Shown here: piece after piece, positions 52,247 to 60,976 of the stretch
How positions within the stretch are numbered: position 1 is the stretch's first letter
Layout of the letters: the number at the start of each line of letters is the position of its first letter
Origin: Rhodospirillales bacterium
GTDB taxonomy: Bacteria > Pseudomonadota > Alphaproteobacteria > Rhodospirillales > Shumkoniaceae
Direction: 5' to 3'
Assembly: GCA_018432935.1 (NCBI GenBank)
Contig: JAHDSF010000005.1
Location: 145,259 to 209,258, forward strand
DNA length: 64,000 nt
Made by a program: the position numbers and the translations under genes
Notes under the pieces: model-generated
What the model saw: only the letters and a program-made list of their open reading frames with translations
Databases searched by the model: none
Told to the model about the DNA's origin: nothing

Positions 52247-52280
52247 ACCGGCACGGGCCTCCGGGGAGGACCGCGCCGGC
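52247..52280 (-). promoter_or_regulatory. dctP-dctQ intercistronic hairpin
   Basis: A 10-bp stem (GCCGGCGCGG with CCGTGCCGGT, two G-U pairs) surrounds an inner CCTCC/GGAGG stem. No U-run follows on the minus strand, so it probably stabilises dctP mRNA or partly blocks read-through, as is common when the binding protein must exceed the permease. Confidence 0.5.
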
Positions 52281-52299
52281 CTCTGGACATGTCAGTCGA

Positions 52300-53298
52300 T
52301 TACTTCACGGCGCTGATGCGCTCGATCATCTTGGTGTACTTGGCGCCGTACTTGTCCCACACCGGCTTCACGGCCTTCTGGAAGGCCGACGGGTCCTGCA
52401 CCTCGTTGACCTGGACGCCGGGGGTCTTCTTCATGGTCTCCATGGCCTCGCCGACCTTCTTGTCCCACAGGACCCGCTCTTCCTGCTGGGCCTCGAAGCC
52501 GAGCTTCATCACCATCTTCTGCTCGTCGGGGGTCATCGAGTTGTAGACCTTCTTCGACATGACGACGATCTCGGGGATCATCAGGTGCCGGGTGAAGGAA
52601 TAGTACTTGGCGACGCTGATCAGGTTGAACGAAACGTAGGACGGCTGGTTATTCTCGGCGCCGTCGACAACGCCGGTCGCGATGCCGTTGTAGACCTCGG
52701 GCATCGGCATCGGCACGCCGGTGCCGCCCAGCGCGTTCATGGTGTCGACGTAGAGCGGGTTGCCCATCATGCGGATCTTGAGGCCCTTGAGGTCCTCGGG
52801 CTTGGTGATGGGACGGACCTTGTTGAACACCGAGCGGGTGCCCGAGTCCATCCACGCCAGGCCGATCAGATTCGCCGTCGGGTGATCCGAGATCTTCTTC
52901 AGCAGCTCCTTGCCGATCTCGCCGTCGATCACCTTACGCATGTGCTCTTCGCTGCGGAACACGAACGGAAGGTTGAACACGTTCACTTCATCGACGATCG
53001 GGCCGACCGGGCCGACGCTGACGCGGGTCATGGCCAGGGCGCCGATCTGGACCTGCTGCAACGTCGCCTCTTCCGAGCCGAGCTGCATCGCCGGGAACAT
53101 CTGGAGGTCGTACTTGCCGTTGGTCGCCGCCGACAGCTTCTTGCCCATGCTGATGACGGCTTCGACGGTCGGATAGCCCAGCGGATGGACGTCCGCCGCC
53201 TTGAGAACGATCTTGTCCGCGGCCACGGCGGCGCCGCCAGCGGCCATCAGGCCAAACGCCATCGCGGCGCCGGCGAGAAGTGCATCGCGTCGATTCAT
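52300..53298 (-). CDS. TRAP substrate-binding protein DctP (system 1)
   Basis: The 332-aa periplasmic protein has a signal peptide (residues 1-26, ending GAAVAA). It has DLKGLKIRMMGNPLY with the substrate-carboxylate Arg, then EVYNGIATGVVDGAENNQPSY. The ENNQPSY segment resembles TRAP binding proteins for sugar acids such as uronates. ATG 53298 follows AGGAGAGATGGC. It is the first gene of its operon. Confidence 0.9.
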   Translation of the reverse strand: MNRRDALLAGAAMAFGLMAAGGAAVAADKIVLKAADVHPLGYPTVEAVISMGKKLSAATNGKYDLQMFPAMQLGSEEATLQQVQIGALAMTRVSVGPVGPIVDEVNVFNLPFVFRSEEHMRKVIDGEIGKELLKKISDHPTANLIGLAWMDSGTRSVFNKVRPITKPEDLKGLKIRMMGNPLYVDTMNALGGTGVPMPMPEVYNGIATGVVDGAENNQPSYVSFNLISVAKYYSFTRHLMIPEIVVMSKKVYNSMTPDEQKMVMKLGFEAQQEERVLWDKKVGEAMETMKKTPGVQVNEVQDPSAFQKAVKPVWDKYGAKYTKMIERISAVK

Positions 53299-53590
53299 TT
53301 GCCATCTCTCCTGTTTATGGCCGCAAACGCGGCTAAGAATTGCAGCTGACTTACCGATGAGCCCAGGGTCGGTAGAGCCCCGTCCGATCGGTCGAGGGTG
53401 CAGGAAGCAGGGCGCTCCCCGCCTGCTGTCTCGATCATCTTGCGGATCGTTTCTTCCCTCCAGAATCAGGCGGAACTTGACCGTTCCTGCAGCCTTGATA
53501 ACCCGCCGAGGCATAAGTTGTCATGACTCTTTTTGGCCCGGCGCACGAACCCTATCACCTGTGGCGTATGCTGACAACGGCCAAGCGGCT

Positions 53591-53607
53591 AAGTGGCAGT
53601 GCCACTT
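53591..53607. promoter_or_regulatory. 17-bp palindrome upstream of dctP (system 1)
   Basis: AAGTGGCAGTGCCACTT is a perfect palindrome around a central base. It lies about 290 bp upstream of dctP, beside a weak minus-strand promoter (TTGTCA, 17 bp, TAGGGT). The 414-bp gap 53299-53712 between the regulator and dctP holds no gene. A likely operator of the nearby FadR-type regulator. Confidence 0.4.
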
Positions 53608-53712
53608 GCCGAGCCCGTTCGGCACGGCACCCACCGACCGGGACGACGCAGTACTGACACCCGGCCGACGGTCCGGGCAGCTCCTGTCGCCGCCAACCGC
53701 GGGAGGTCCCGG

Positions 53713-54423
53713 TCAGTCGTCCCGCAGCAGGTAGATCTGCACCTGATCGAGATGCTGGTGCATGGCAGCCCTCGCGCCGGCGGCGTCGCCGGCCATCACG
53801 CGTTCGAGAATCGCGTGATGCTCGCTGCAGCTGGTCTTCGCCGAGTTGGGAAGGTTCATGCGTTCGCTGATGGTCTTGAACAGCGGCGTGCGCATGTTGT
53901 CCCAGAGGTTGCGCACGATACCCTCCAGAACCTGGTTCTCGGTCGCTGCGGCAAGGCGGACGTGGAACAGGAAATCGCCGTTGTTCTCGTCGAAGCAGTT
54001 GTGGATGCCAAGCGTCCATTCCCGCTCCAGCTGGACGATCGAGGCCTCGATCCCGGCGGCGGCCTCCTCGCTGACGTGGCCGGCCGCGATCGCCGCCACC
54101 TCGCCCTCGATGGCGCGGCGGGCCGCCAGGGTGTCGAAAGCGCTGGGCCCGATGTCGCCGTTCTGGTTGCCGTTATTGTTGGCAGGAGTCGCCCAGCCGC
54201 GGACGTAGGTTCCGGCGCCCGAGCGTACCTCGACGAGGCCGCCCAGCTCGAGGGCGAGCATCGCCTCGCGGACGGTGGGCCGGCTGACCCCGAGCAGGCG
54301 CGCGATATCGCGCTCGGGCGGAAGCCGCGATCCCGGCGACCACTCGCCGTTGCGGATCATGCCGGCGATTTGGGCCGCAATCTGCTGATACAGGCGTTGC
54401 GATTCGATCGCGCGCAGCGGCAT
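53713..54423 (-). CDS. FadR/GntR-family transcriptional regulator
   Basis: The 236-aa protein has an N-terminal winged helix (YQQIAAQIAGMIRNGEWSPGSRLPPERDIARLLGVSRPTVREAML) and a C-terminal FCD ligand domain (about 90-230), with metal-binding residues such as FLFHVRLAAAT, SEHHAILERV and MHQHL. These regulators usually repress sugar-acid catabolism and are released by substrate. The start is ATG 54423 (GGAG upstream); 54474 is possible. The neighbours are the TRAP operon and the SDR. Confidence 0.88.
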   Translation of the reverse strand: MPLRAIESQRLYQQIAAQIAGMIRNGEWSPGSRLPPERDIARLLGVSRPTVREAMLALELGGLVEVRSGAGTYVRGWATPANNNGNQNGDIGPSAFDTLAARRAIEGEVAAIAAGHVSEEAAAGIEASIVQLEREWTLGIHNCFDENNGDFLFHVRLAAATENQVLEGIVRNLWDNMRTPLFKTISERMNLPNSAKTSCSEHHAILERVMAGDAAGARAAMHQHLDQVQIYLLRDD

Positions 54424-54589
54424 TTTGACTCCGGTCGTGCTGTGAATACCCGTCTGGTCGGCATGCTCAAGCATCGTCGTTCATCCGGCCACGGTCAAGG
54501 GACATGGCAGTCCGACCGCCGTGGACAGCCTCCCCCAAACGGTGTATGTGCCCGGCTTTCCTCGTGGACCTTCGATGGGAGCGTGCCAA

Positions 54590-55357
54590 ATGTCCTTGCG
54601 GCTTTTCGACCTGACCGGAAAAGTGGCGTTCGTCACGGGATCCGCTCGCGGCCTCGGCTTCGCCATGGGCCGCGGCCTCGCCCGGTGCGGCGCCACGGTA
54701 GTGCTGAACGACATCGACGAGGGACGGCTGGCCGGTGCCGTGAAAAGCGTGCGCGACGAGGGGCTGAAGTGCGACGGGGTCGTCTTCGACGTCACCGACG
54801 AGGCCGCGGTCGCCGAAGGCATCGCCGAGGTCAACGCCCGCCACGGCAGCGTCGACATCCTGCTCAACAATGCCGGCATCAATATCCGCTATCCCCTCGA
54901 GGATTTCCCGTACGATGAATGGAAGAAGGTGCTCGACGTCAACCTCAACGCCGCCTTCCTGGTGACCCGGTCGGTGGTCAAGGGGATGATCGCCAGGAAG
55001 GCCGGCAAGATCGTCAACACCTGCTCACTGACCAGCAGCGTCACCCGCCCCACCATCGCCGCCTACACCGCGGCCAAGGGCGGCATCTTCATGCTGACGC
55101 GCTCGATGTGCATCGAGTGGGCGAAGCACAACATCCAGGCCAACGGCATCGGCCCCGGCTTCGTCGCGACCGAGATGAACACGGTCCTGGTCCAGAACCC
55201 CGAATTCGACAACTGGGTGAAGACGCGCACCCCGGCCGCCCGCTGGGCGACCCCGGAGGACATGGTGGGCGCCGCGATCTTCCTGTCCTCGGACGCCTCC
55301 AACTACGTGAACGGCCATCTGATCTACGTCGACGGCGGCTTCACGGCGGCGATGTAG
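54590..55357 (+). CDS. SDR dehydrogenase, gluconate 5-dehydrogenase-like
   Basis: The 255-aa protein is an intact SDR: TGSARGLGFAMGRG, LLNNAGINIRYPLEDF, the catalytic Ser and YTAAKGG (Tyr-x3-Lys), and a C-terminal IYVDGGFTA. Overall similarity to gluconate 5-dehydrogenase fits the sugar-acid setting, but the substrate is not proven. ATG 54590 follows GATGGGAGCG. It is divergent from the FadR regulator. Confidence 0.85.
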   Translation: MSLRLFDLTGKVAFVTGSARGLGFAMGRGLARCGATVVLNDIDEGRLAGAVKSVRDEGLKCDGVVFDVTDEAAVAEGIAEVNARHGSVDILLNNAGINIRYPLEDFPYDEWKKVLDVNLNAAFLVTRSVVKGMIARKAGKIVNTCSLTSSVTRPTIAAYTAAKGGIFMLTRSMCIEWAKHNIQANGIGPGFVATEMNTVLVQNPEFDNWVKTRTPAARWATPEDMVGAAIFLSSDASNYVNGHLIYVDGGFTAAM

Positions 55358-55361
55358 CGGC

Positions 55362-56306
55362 TCAGCCCTCCGGACGGCGCGTTGCCGCCAGGAAGGCATC
55401 GACCTCGGCCGCGGTCGGAATTGACGGCTGCGCGCCGAGGCGGGTGACCGAAAGGGCGGCCGCCGCCTGGGCACGCGTCACCGCCTCGCCCAGGGGCAGG
55501 CCGCCCGCCATGGCGACGGCAAAGGCGCCGACGAAAGTGTCGCCAGCCGCCGTGGTATCGAGAGGAGTGACGGCGAACGCCGGATGGCGGGACGTCGTGC
55601 CCGCGACGCGAGCGACCAGGCCGCGACCGCCAAGGGTCACGAGCACGCCCCCTGCACACCGCGCCGCCAGGGCCTCGGCGGCCTGCACGGCCGACCCCTC
55701 GTCAATGACGGTGAACCCGGACAGCATTGCCGCTTCGGATTCATTGACGACCAGGATATCGGCGAGGGCGACCAGGGACTGCGCCGACCACGAGGCCGGC
55801 GCCGGGTTGAAGATCACCCTGCAGCCGGCAGCGCGGGCCCGCCGCATTGCCTCCGCCACGCCATCGGCCGGGGTCTCCATCTGGCACAGCAGGACCGCGG
55901 ACGAGGTCAGCAACGCGGCGCACTCGGCGATCCACTCGGGCGATACGGCCGCGTTGGCGCCGGGCGAGACGACGATGCTGTTCTGACGATCGTCGTCGAG
56001 CAGGATCACGGCGACGCCGGTGCTGGTGCCGGGCATCGTCCGCAGGCCGCGGTCGTCGATCCCTTCGGCCAGCATGGCCGCGCGCTGGGCGGCGCCGAAA
56101 TCGTCGGCCCCGATGCAGCCGATCATCGTCACCGCCGCGCCCTGGCGGGCAGCCGCGACCGCCTGGTTCGCCCCCTTTCCTCCCTGGGCGATGAAGAAGT
56201 CGCCGCCGGTCAGGGTCTCGCCGGGGCGGGGCATGCGCGGCGTGCGGATGACAAGGTCCGTATTGAGACTGCCGACGACAGCGATACGGGGTGGCGTGCT
56301 GGACAT
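55362..56306 (-). CDS. rbsK: Ribokinase
   Basis: The 314-aa PfkB-family kinase has VVGSLNTDLVIRTPRMPRPGETL, QGGKGANQAVAAARQGA and DTTAAGDTFVGAFAVAMAGG with the catalytic Asp. These are the ribokinase signatures. It phosphorylates ribose or a related sugar. It ends 4 bp after the converging SDR gene and may act on sugars from the same pathway. Confidence 0.88.
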   Translation of the reverse strand: MSSTPPRIAVVGSLNTDLVIRTPRMPRPGETLTGGDFFIAQGGKGANQAVAAARQGAAVTMIGCIGADDFGAAQRAAMLAEGIDDRGLRTMPGTSTGVAVILLDDDRQNSIVVSPGANAAVSPEWIAECAALLTSSAVLLCQMETPADGVAEAMRRARAAGCRVIFNPAPASWSAQSLVALADILVVNESEAAMLSGFTVIDEGSAVQAAEALAARCAGGVLVTLGGRGLVARVAGTTSRHPAFAVTPLDTTAAGDTFVGAFAVAMAGGLPLGEAVTRAQAAAALSVTRLGAQPSIPTAAEVDAFLAATRRPEG

Positions 56307-56455
56307 CGATGGACCTCCTCCTCCCGGCGGCCTGCCGTGTCACCGCGATCGCTTCGCGCCGATGCCGGGTGCGCGGCATCGTGCCATCGCGGGCAATGCA
56401 AAGGAAGAGCATCCTGGACGTTGGGCGGCCGCCCGCCCGGGGCGGCCGCCCCCGT

Positions 56456-57589
56456 TCACGTGATGTGGGCCCCTCTGGTCTCGACGTAGACGGCGTAGAG
56501 CGATTGGCTCGCGGTCATGAAGAGCCGGTTGCGCTTGGCCCCGCCGAAGCACACGTTGGCGCAGATCTCGGGCAGCCGGATCTGGCCGATCCGCTCGCCG
56601 CCGGGGGCGAACACGTGGACGCCGTCGTAGCCGTCGCCCACCCACCCGGCACCAACCCAGACGTTGCCGTCCTCGTCGCATCGGAGACCGTCGCCGAACC
56701 CCGATTTGCCGTTCAACTCCATGTCGGCGAAGATGCGCGGGTTCTTCAGTCCGGGGCCGTCGATGTCGAAGGCCCAGATGACGTTCTTGGCTTCGGGGTA
56801 ATGGGACGATCCGCTATCGGCGACGTACAGCTTCGTGTAGTCGTTGGAGAAGCAGAGACCGTTCGGCTTGAACGGCTGGTCAGCGACCTTTGCCAGCTTC
56901 CCCGACTGGGCGTCGATACGATAGATCGCCTCCTTCTGGAACGGCTGCACCGAGTTCGCGCCGACGCGATGGCCCTCGTAATTCATCAGGCTGCCGTACC
57001 CGGGATCGGTGAACCAGATGGCGCCGTCATTCGGATGGACGACGGCGTCGTTCGGCGCGTTGAGCTGCTTGCCATCGAACGAGTCGGCCAGCACCTTGAT
57101 CGAGCCGTCCGATTCGTAGCGCACGACCCGCCGGTTACCGTGTTCGCAAGCGATCTGCCGGCCCTGGAAGTCGAAGGTGTTGCCGTTGCTGTTCCCGGAC
57201 GGATAGCGGAAACGGCGCCCGACGTGGCCGTCCTCCTCCATCCAGCGAAGCTGCTCGTCGTTGGGAATGTCGCTCCACAAGAGGTAGCGGTCGACGGCGC
57301 TCCAGGCGGGGCCTTCGGCCCACAGGGTGCCCCGGTACAGGCGCTGGATCGGCGTATTGCCGAGCTTGTACTTGAACCGCTTGTCGAGCACCACGACGTC
57401 GGGATCGGGATAGCGCACCGGCTCTTCGCCGGACCCGAAGTTGCGCGCGAAGGCGGCGGGCGCCATGGCGGTCAGCCCGGCAAGAGCGGTCGCCGCCTTC
57501 AGGAAGCTCCGTCGATCGATGGAAGCGGGCCGCCGTCGGGCCGCCGGTACGGCAAGGTCCTCGAACCTGTGGAGTTGGATGCGTTCCAT
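56456..57589 (-). CDS. SMP-30/gluconolactonase-family protein with Tat-type signal
   Basis: The 377-aa protein has a twin-Arg signal (DRRSFLKAATALAGLTAMAPAAFA) in the first 48 residues, so it is exported folded. The SMP-30-type propeller follows: TLWAEGPAW, QLNAPNDAVVHPNDGAIWFTDPGYG, FKPNGLCFSND, and FGDGLRCDEDGNVWVGAGW with metal-binding Asp/Asn. It likely hydrolyses a sugar lactone in the periplasm. ATG 57589 follows GGGAGGAGATCCC. The upstream gap (57590-57851) holds a CGTGCG/CGCACG repeat. Confidence 0.87.
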   Translation of the reverse strand: MERIQLHRFEDLAVPAARRRPASIDRRSFLKAATALAGLTAMAPAAFARNFGSGEEPVRYPDPDVVVLDKRFKYKLGNTPIQRLYRGTLWAEGPAWSAVDRYLLWSDIPNDEQLRWMEEDGHVGRRFRYPSGNSNGNTFDFQGRQIACEHGNRRVVRYESDGSIKVLADSFDGKQLNAPNDAVVHPNDGAIWFTDPGYGSLMNYEGHRVGANSVQPFQKEAIYRIDAQSGKLAKVADQPFKPNGLCFSNDYTKLYVADSGSSHYPEAKNVIWAFDIDGPGLKNPRIFADMELNGKSGFGDGLRCDEDGNVWVGAGWVGDGYDGVHVFAPGGERIGQIRLPEICANVCFGGAKRNRLFMTASQSLYAVYVETRGAHIT

Positions 57590-57851
57590 GGGATCTCCTC
57601 CCCTTTCTGCTGAACGGGTGGCCTTCCGGCCGGGCCCCCATGCCGGCCGACTACATGCCGTTTGTCGGACTTGTCGTTGTGCGGACACCTTCGTTTTCGA
57701 TCGTGCCGGGTCGTGCGTCCGCATTCCGCACGTTGTGCTGCAATCCTAATCCCGATCTTCTACCGGCCGAAATGGCCACAAGAGGTAGCTTGCCGGCGCT
57801 TGAGGCGGGCCGGCCGAGACGGATCACCCGTTTCGGGTTTTGCGCGACAGC

Positions 57852-59153
57852 CTAGTTGGTGGCGTACCCCATGGCCTCCGGCAGCCACAACGCCAGCCCC
57901 GGCTCGATGATGACGAGCACCATCGACACCGTCATCGCGCCGAGCAGCCACAGCACCCAGCGGAACGTCGAATCGATGGTCACGCCGCCGATCTTGCAGG
58001 TGACCATCAGGTTGACCGCCACCGGCGGCGTGAACTGCCCGATCGCGATGTTCATGGCCATCAGGACGCCGAACCAGGTGGGGTTCCAGTGATACGCGTC
58101 CATGAGGGGGATCAGGATCGGCAGCGTGATCAGGTAGATCGAGATCCCGTCCAGGACCATGCCGGCAAGCAGCAGGACGGCCATGACGATCGCCAGGACG
58201 ACGTAGCCGTTGCTCGACAGGCCGAACATCGCATTCGCTGCCAGTTCGAACGAACCGAGCGTGCTTCCCGCCCAGGCGAAGATGCCGGCCAGCGAGATGA
58301 TGATCATGATCACCGCCGATACCTCGGCGGAATCCGCCAGCACGCGGTAGAGCTCCTTCCAGCCCATCGAACGGTAGATGAAGAAGCCCACGAACAGGCC
58401 GTAGAAGACGGCCACCGCGGCGGCCTCGGTCGGCGTGAACAGGCCGCTGCGCAGTCCGCCCAGGATGATCACCGGGGCCAACAGGCCCGGCAGCGCCTCG
58501 AGGAAGCTCGACCACAGCCGCGGCCGCGCCTGCGTCTCCTGATTACCGAAATCGTGCCGGTGCGAGAGCAGGATCGTCGGCACGATCAGCGAGATGCCGG
58601 CCAGCAGGCCGGGCACCAGGCCGGCCGCGAACAGCGCCCTCAGATCCATCCCCGGCACGATGATCGAGTAGACGACGAGGGCGATCGACGGCGGGATCAG
58701 GATCGCGGTCGAGGCGGCTGCGGCGATCACGCTGGCCGAGAACTCGCGCGGGTAGCCGGCCTTCAACATGCTGGGGATCATGACCACGGCGACCGCCGCC
58801 GCATCCGCCGGGCCCGATCCCGACATGCCGCCCAGCAGGATGCACACCAGGATCGCCACCGTCGCGAGACCGCCGCGCCGGGGGCCGACGATCGCCGAGG
58901 CGAAGGTAACGAGCTTGGCCGCAACCCCCGATCGCTCGAAGATCATGCCGGTCAGCACGAACAGCGGAATTGCAATCAGCGGGTACTTGGCGATCCCGTT
59001 GTAGGTGTTGGTGCCCACCGTGCCGAGCGCGTAGATGTCGAGGCCCAGGAGGATGCCGATGATGCCGGCAAGCCCAAGGCTGACCGCGATCGGCACTCCC
59101 GCCACCAGCAGCACCACGAACGAGGCCAGCATGAGGACGTTGGCTTCCATCAT
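57852..59153 (-). CDS. TRAP transporter large permease DctM (system 2)
   Basis: The 433-aa protein has about 12 membrane helices. It opens MMEANVLMLASFVVLLVAG and has PLFVLTGMIFERSGVAAKLV and CILLGGMSGSGPADAAAVAVVMIPSM, the DctM family segments. The start overlaps the dctQ stop (ATGA). Follows dctP-dctQ in the usual order. Confidence 0.92.
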   Translation of the reverse strand: MMEANVLMLASFVVLLVAGVPIAVSLGLAGIIGILLGLDIYALGTVGTNTYNGIAKYPLIAIPLFVLTGMIFERSGVAAKLVTFASAIVGPRRGGLATVAILVCILLGGMSGSGPADAAAVAVVMIPSMLKAGYPREFSASVIAAAASTAILIPPSIALVVYSIIVPGMDLRALFAAGLVPGLLAGISLIVPTILLSHRHDFGNQETQARPRLWSSFLEALPGLLAPVIILGGLRSGLFTPTEAAAVAVFYGLFVGFFIYRSMGWKELYRVLADSAEVSAVIMIIISLAGIFAWAGSTLGSFELAANAMFGLSSNGYVVLAIVMAVLLLAGMVLDGISIYLITLPILIPLMDAYHWNPTWFGVLMAMNIAIGQFTPPVAVNLMVTCKIGGVTIDSTFRWVLWLLGAMTVSMVLVIIEPGLALWLPEAMGYATN

Positions 59154-59656
59154 GGCCGGCGCCTCAGCTTCCTGATCCCGGCCTGAAGGGCGCGCAGCAG
59201 AACGACGCAGCCGAGCACCGGCAGCCAAACGCTGTAGATCCAGGTCGGATAGCCAAGCCCGGCGGAGGTCTCGTCGAACGCCCACTGGTCGTACGCGAAC
59301 GTGGCCCCGTAGAAGACGACCAGGGAGAAGACCAGGGTCGTCGAGGCCAGGGCGATGGCCTCGAGGATCCAGCGCACCTTCGGCCCGAACCGCGTCAGCG
59401 CGAAGGTGATCCGGATATGGTTGTCGGTGGCGAATGCGAGCGAGGTTCCGGTCATCGTCATGACGACCAGCAGGAAGACCGAGAACTCCTCGGTGAAGGC
59501 GAACGAGATGTTGGTCGCGTACCGGACGACGACGTTGGCGAAACTGATCAGGCAGATGACCGCCATCGCGGCGGCGCCGACCGCCTCGTCGATTCTCAGC
59601 CAGCCCGTGACGGTCGGTGCAGGCCGCTCGGTCGTGTCCGGTGGCAGTTCACTCAC
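59150..59656 (-). CDS. TRAP transporter small permease DctQ (system 2)
   Basis: The 168-aa protein has four membrane helices and the DctQ pattern NVVVRYATNISFAFTEEFSVFLLVVMT. N-terminal residues 1-18 are hydrophilic and cytoplasmic. It lies 74 bp after dctP and overlaps dctM. Confidence 0.9.
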   Translation of the reverse strand: MSELPPDTTERPAPTVTGWLRIDEAVGAAAMAVICLISFANVVVRYATNISFAFTEEFSVFLLVVMTMTGTSLAFATDNHIRITFALTRFGPKVRWILEAIALASTTLVFSLVVFYGATFAYDQWAFDETSAGLGYPTWIYSVWLPVLGCVVLLRALQAGIRKLRRRP

Positions 59657-59730
59657 GGTGTCTCACTCGGCAGAAAGCAATGCCGCCGCCGTGCGGGACG
59701 CCCCGGCACGGCGGCGGGAACGGATAACGG

Positions 59731-60735
59731 CTACCGCTTGGCGATCGCGCCTTCGGCCATCTTGACCAGCTCGGGGCCGATCTTCTTCGACCAGTCGGCA
59801 TAGACGCCGCGGGTCGCGGCCACGAACTTGGCGCGCTGCTCGGCGGTCAGGGTGGTGATCTTCACGCCGGCGGAGACCAGGTGCTTGGCAGCGGCGTCGT
59901 CGCCGTCGCGAGAGGCCTTGATGCCGACCATGCCGGCCTCGGCTGCCGCGTCCTTCAGCAGCTTCTGGTCGGCGGCGCTGAAGCTCTTCCACACCCGCGG
60001 GTTGATCGCAAAGATCAGCGGATCGGCGACATAGTCCCAACGGGTCAGGAACGTCTGCCCGACCGTCTCGATCTTCGCGATCTGGATCACCGTGAGCGGG
60101 TTCTCCTGGCCGTCGACCGCCTTGGTGGTCAGGGCCGGCTTGGCGTCGGCCCAGCTCATCTGGGTCGGGTTGGCGCCCAGCGCGGTGAAGATGTCGTTGT
60201 AGAGCGGCGAGCCGACGACGCGGATCTTCAATCCCTTGAGATCGTCCGGCGTCTTGATCTCGTGCTTGGAGTTGGTGACCTGCCGGAACCCGTTCTCGGC
60301 CCAGCCGATCGGCTCCGCTCCCTTGTCGCGGATGGCATCGAACAGCTTCGCCTCGACCGTGCCGCGGGTCAGGGCATCCATCGCCTTGTGGTCGGGCATC
60401 AGGAACGGCAGCGAGAACAGGTTGAGCTCGACGACCTGCGGCGACCAATTGATGGTCGAGCCCAGCGCCATGTCGATGATGCCCTGACGCAGGGCGGTGA
60501 ACTCCTTGGTCTGGTCGCCCTGAACCAGCTGGGCATTGGCGTAGACCTTGAGGTTGATCTTGCCGCCGCTCTTCTCCTTGACGATCTCGGCCCACTTCTC
60601 GGCCGCAACTCCCCACGGAAACGGCGTCCCCAGGACCGTGGACACCTTGTATTCCGGCTTGTAGTCGGCGGCGCCCGCCGAGGCCGCCAGGGCGGCGATT
60701 GCGGCAGCGGCCGCCAGGGACGACAGAATGCGCAT
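59731..60735 (-). CDS. TRAP substrate-binding protein DctP (system 2)
   Basis: The 334-aa periplasmic protein has a signal peptide (1-23, ending ASAGAA). It has DDLKGLKIRVVGSPLYNDIF with the conserved Arg and AVDGQENPLTVIQIAK. Unlike system 1 it has the QENPL segment, found in DctP proteins for smaller acids. It may bind a hydroxy acid, since LarA is divergent from it. ATG 60735 follows AGGAGGAAACC. Confidence 0.9.
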   Translation of the reverse strand: MRILSSLAAAAAIAALAASAGAADYKPEYKVSTVLGTPFPWGVAAEKWAEIVKEKSGGKINLKVYANAQLVQGDQTKEFTALRQGIIDMALGSTINWSPQVVELNLFSLPFLMPDHKAMDALTRGTVEAKLFDAIRDKGAEPIGWAENGFRQVTNSKHEIKTPDDLKGLKIRVVGSPLYNDIFTALGANPTQMSWADAKPALTTKAVDGQENPLTVIQIAKIETVGQTFLTRWDYVADPLIFAINPRVWKSFSAADQKLLKDAAAEAGMVGIKASRDGDDAAAKHLVSAGVKITTLTAEQRAKFVAATRGVYADWSKKIGPELVKMAEGAIAKR

Positions 60736-60860
60736 GGTTTCCTCCTCCTTGGATGTGCGGCGCATGTCCTTGGGAGCGGCAGGCAGATCTGCCAGGACGG
60801 CCTATGGTTCTGTCCGACTCTCGAACAAGAATCAACGTTTTTTGGCAGGATTCGGAAACG

Positions 60861-60888
60861 ATATTAGATTTTTGGCGGTGCCGGCACC
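60861..60888 (-). promoter_or_regulatory. Candidate promoter and operator of TRAP system 2
   Basis: On the minus strand TAATAT (60861-60866) is a good -10 box. The -35 position (TTGGTG, 18 bp away) overlaps the perfect palindrome GGTGCCGGCACC at 60877-60888, a place where a repressor would block transcription. The gap 60736-60976 lies between dctP and larA, so it may control both. Confidence 0.4.
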
Positions 60889-60976
60889 AACTGCGTTGCG
60901 TCGGCGAGATGCTTGCCGCCGCGTCAGGGTCGGCTATGCTCCCCCCGACACAGTGGCGCCAAGGATGGAAGAAACC

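Noticed and set aside
57826..57841. Terminator ACCCG-TTT-CGGGT-TTT after dctM2
   Set aside because: The T-run is on the plus strand only, while the gene is on the minus strand, and the stem has just five pairs.
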